A DNA stretch of 64,000 bases from Neisseria sp. (lineage in GTDB: Bacteria > Pseudomonadota > Gammaproteobacteria > Burkholderiales > Neisseriaceae). The translations under genes and the position numbers were made by a program. The stretch's first letter is position 1; every line of letters begins with the position of its first letter. Below are positions 62,658 through 64,000 of the stretch, one piece after another. The stretch lies in NCBI RefSeq assembly GCF_030530745.1, contig NZ_JAUMUI010000003.1, positions 1 through 64,000 on the forward strand. Direction: 5' to 3'. Below the pieces are notes generated by a model, which had not been told where the DNA came from, did no database searches, and saw nothing but the letters and a program-made list of their open reading frames with translations.

Positions 62658-64000
62658 TTACAGCACCACGCGGCGGAAGTCTTTCAGCAGGTTTGCGAGA
62701 TACACGGTAAAACGCATACCGGCCGCACCGTCGATAACGCGGTGGTCGAACGACAGGCTCAGCGGGCACATCAGGCGCGGTTCGAAAGCCGAGCCGTTCC
62801 ACACGGGCTTCATCTGCGATTTGCACACGCCCAAAATGGCCACTTCCGGAGCGTTGACAATCGGGGTAAAGCCGGTACCGCCGATGCCGCCCAAGCTGGA
62901 AATAGTAAAACATGCGCCCTGCATTTCTTGCGGTTTGAGTTTGCCTTCGCGAGCTTTTTTGCTTAATTCGGCCAGCTCTTGCGAGATTTCTTTCAAGCCT
63001 TTCTTATCCACGTCTTTAATCACGGGCACAACCAAACCGTTGGGCGTGTCGGCGGCAAAGCCGATGTTGTAGTATTTTTTCAATACCAGATTGTCGCCGT
63101 CGAGTGAGGCGTTAAATTCGGGGAAAGCTTTCAGTGCCGTTACCGATGCTTTGATAATGAAAGCCAAGGGCGACAGTTTCACGCCTTCGCGCTCCCATTC
63201 TTTGTTGAGCTGCCTGCGGAATTCTTCCAAATCGGTCATGTCGGCATCTTCATTAACGGTAACATGGGGGATCACCACCCAGTTGCGCGACAGGTTTTGG
63301 CCGGAAATCTTCTTGATGCGGGAAAGTTCTTTAACCTCGATTTCGCCGAACTTGCCGAAATCGACTTTCGGCCACGGCAGCAGGTCGAGGCCGCCTCCCA
63401 AAGAAGCAGTGGCTGCAGCCGGGGCAGCTTTGCCCGCACCACCCTGCATGGCGGCTTTTACAAAGGCTTTAATGTCTTCGCCGACGATGCGGCCTTTGGC
63501 TCCGGTTCCTTTTACCAAACCCAAATCCACACCCAGCTCGCGTGCCAGTTTGCGGGCGGAGGGGCCTGCGTGGGCTTTGGCAAATGCTGCTTCGTTGACC
63601 GGGGTATTGCCGAATGCAGCTACGGGGGCGGCATCGGCTTTAGGTGCGGCAGGAGCCGGAGCAGCTTGTTGTGCGGGAGCGGCTGCGGGTGTTTCGGCTT
63701 TCGCTTCTTGAACCGGTGTGGCAGCAGCGGCGGAGGCACCACCCGCGGCTTCCACTTCGATAATTTGAGTGCCTTGCGAAACTTTGTCGCCCACTTTCAC
63801 ATAAACCGCCTTTACCACACCGGCTGCGGTACTGGGCACGTCCATGGTGGCTTTGTCGGTTTCCAAAGTAATCAGGGTATCGTCTTCCGATACGGTATCA
63901 CCTACTTTGATTTCTACGGCAATCACATCCACATTATTGTGGCCGCCGATGTCAGGCACTTCTACTTTAACGGTTGCGCCGCCTGCCTGTGCGGCAGGAG
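62658..64000 (-). CDS. aceF: Pyruvate dehydrogenase E2 (dihydrolipoyl acetyltransferase), 5' part cut by window edge
   Basis: The visible 447 codons run from the linker before a lipoyl domain to the stop. The frame stays open to base 64000, reading [20 protein letters not shown] across the edge, so at least one more lipoyl domain is likely outside. Inside are a lipoyl domain ([11 protein letters not shown]), an Ala/Pro linker, a binding domain ([20 protein letters not shown]) and the catalytic domain ending in [16 protein letters not shown]. It transfers acetyl groups to CoA. An internal ATG-like start at 63959 is not the true start. Confidence 0.93.
   Translation of the reverse strand, partial: PAAQAGGATVKVEVPDIGGHNNVDVIAVEIKVGDTVSEDDTLITLETDKATMDVPSTAAGVVKAVYVKVGDKVSQGTQIIEVEAAGGASAAAATPVQEAKAETPAAAPAQQAAPAPAAPKADAAPVAAFGNTPVNEAAFAKAHAGPSARKLARELGVDLGLVKGTGAKGRIVGEDIKAFVKAAMQGGAGKAAPAAATASLGGGLDLLPWPKVDFGKFGEIEVKELSRIKKISGQNLSRNWVVIPHVTVNEDADMTDLEEFRRQLNKEWEREGVKLSPLAFIIKASVTALKAFPEFNASLDGDNLVLKKYYNIGFAADTPNGLVVPVIKDVDKKGLKEISQELAELSKKAREGKLKPQEMQGACFTISSLGGIGGTGFTPIVNAPEVAILGVCKSQMKPVWNGSAFEPRLMCPLSLSFDHRVIDGAAGMRFTVYLANLLKDFRRVVL

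Overview
The window looks like a chromosomal segment of a commensal-type Neisseria (Neisseriaceae). The main evidence is the very frequent 12-mer AGGCCGTCTGAA (the AG-DUS dialect of the neisserial DNA uptake sequence), often as inverted pairs between genes. Many proteins (NorM, MurB, LigA, the two-domain Prx-Grx, lipoyl-bearing E3) also match neisserial forms recalled from memory. A few ATGCCGTCTGAA copies occur, but the AG form dominates, which argues against N. meningitidis or N. gonorrhoeae. The species cannot be fixed from the sequence alone. I found no tRNA, rRNA, CRISPR array, prophage or intact insertion sequence.

Region 1 (1-12.8 kb) is a TCA-cycle block. On the minus strand, in transcription order, it runs sdhC-sdhD-sdhA-sdhB-sdhE, gltA, sucA (odhA), odhB, a small lipoprotein gene and lpdA. 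Malate dehydrogenase (mdh) is divergent on the plus strand. The sdh genes overlap or nearly touch. The later genes are separated by short gaps, several holding DUS hairpins, so the block is probably read as several transcripts.

Region 2 (13-25 kb) is mixed: a cytochrome b561-type protein, NnrD, a cupin_8 oxygenase-like protein, an NlpC/P60 lipoprotein, a sulfate-binding protein, a lone sucrose phosphorylase, norM-murB, a TetR regulator, a HugZ-like haem protein under a probable Fur-controlled promoter, an outer-membrane barrel protein and RNase HI.

Region 3 (25-47.7 kb) is mostly housekeeping: rdgB, hemW, alaA, hemB, the Prx-Grx peroxidase with a second Lpd-type flavoprotein, an ACP/MliC-like lipoprotein, trmA, a recO-pdxJ-acpS-ligA run, galU, parE, ETF-ubiquinone oxidoreductase, a CinA-type protein and argG.

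Region 4 (47.7-64 kb) holds a two-domain glycosyltransferase, rnc, adk, recA, trpE, trmJ, suhB, a PCuAC copper chaperone, dgkA, gshB, ung, tgt, a periplasmic rhodanese, and the end of the pyruvate dehydrogenase cluster: a third Lpd, which carries its own lipoyl domain, and an E2 gene cut by the window edge.

The clearest structure not explained by genes is a short non-coding mobile repeat of about 140-160 bp. It has 17-bp GAGACCTTTGCAAAACC termini and 5-bp target duplications. Two full copies (25208-25349 and 52326-52483) and one cut-off end (about 1-40) are visible. One copy has split a DUS palindrome, and the other lies in the trpE leader.
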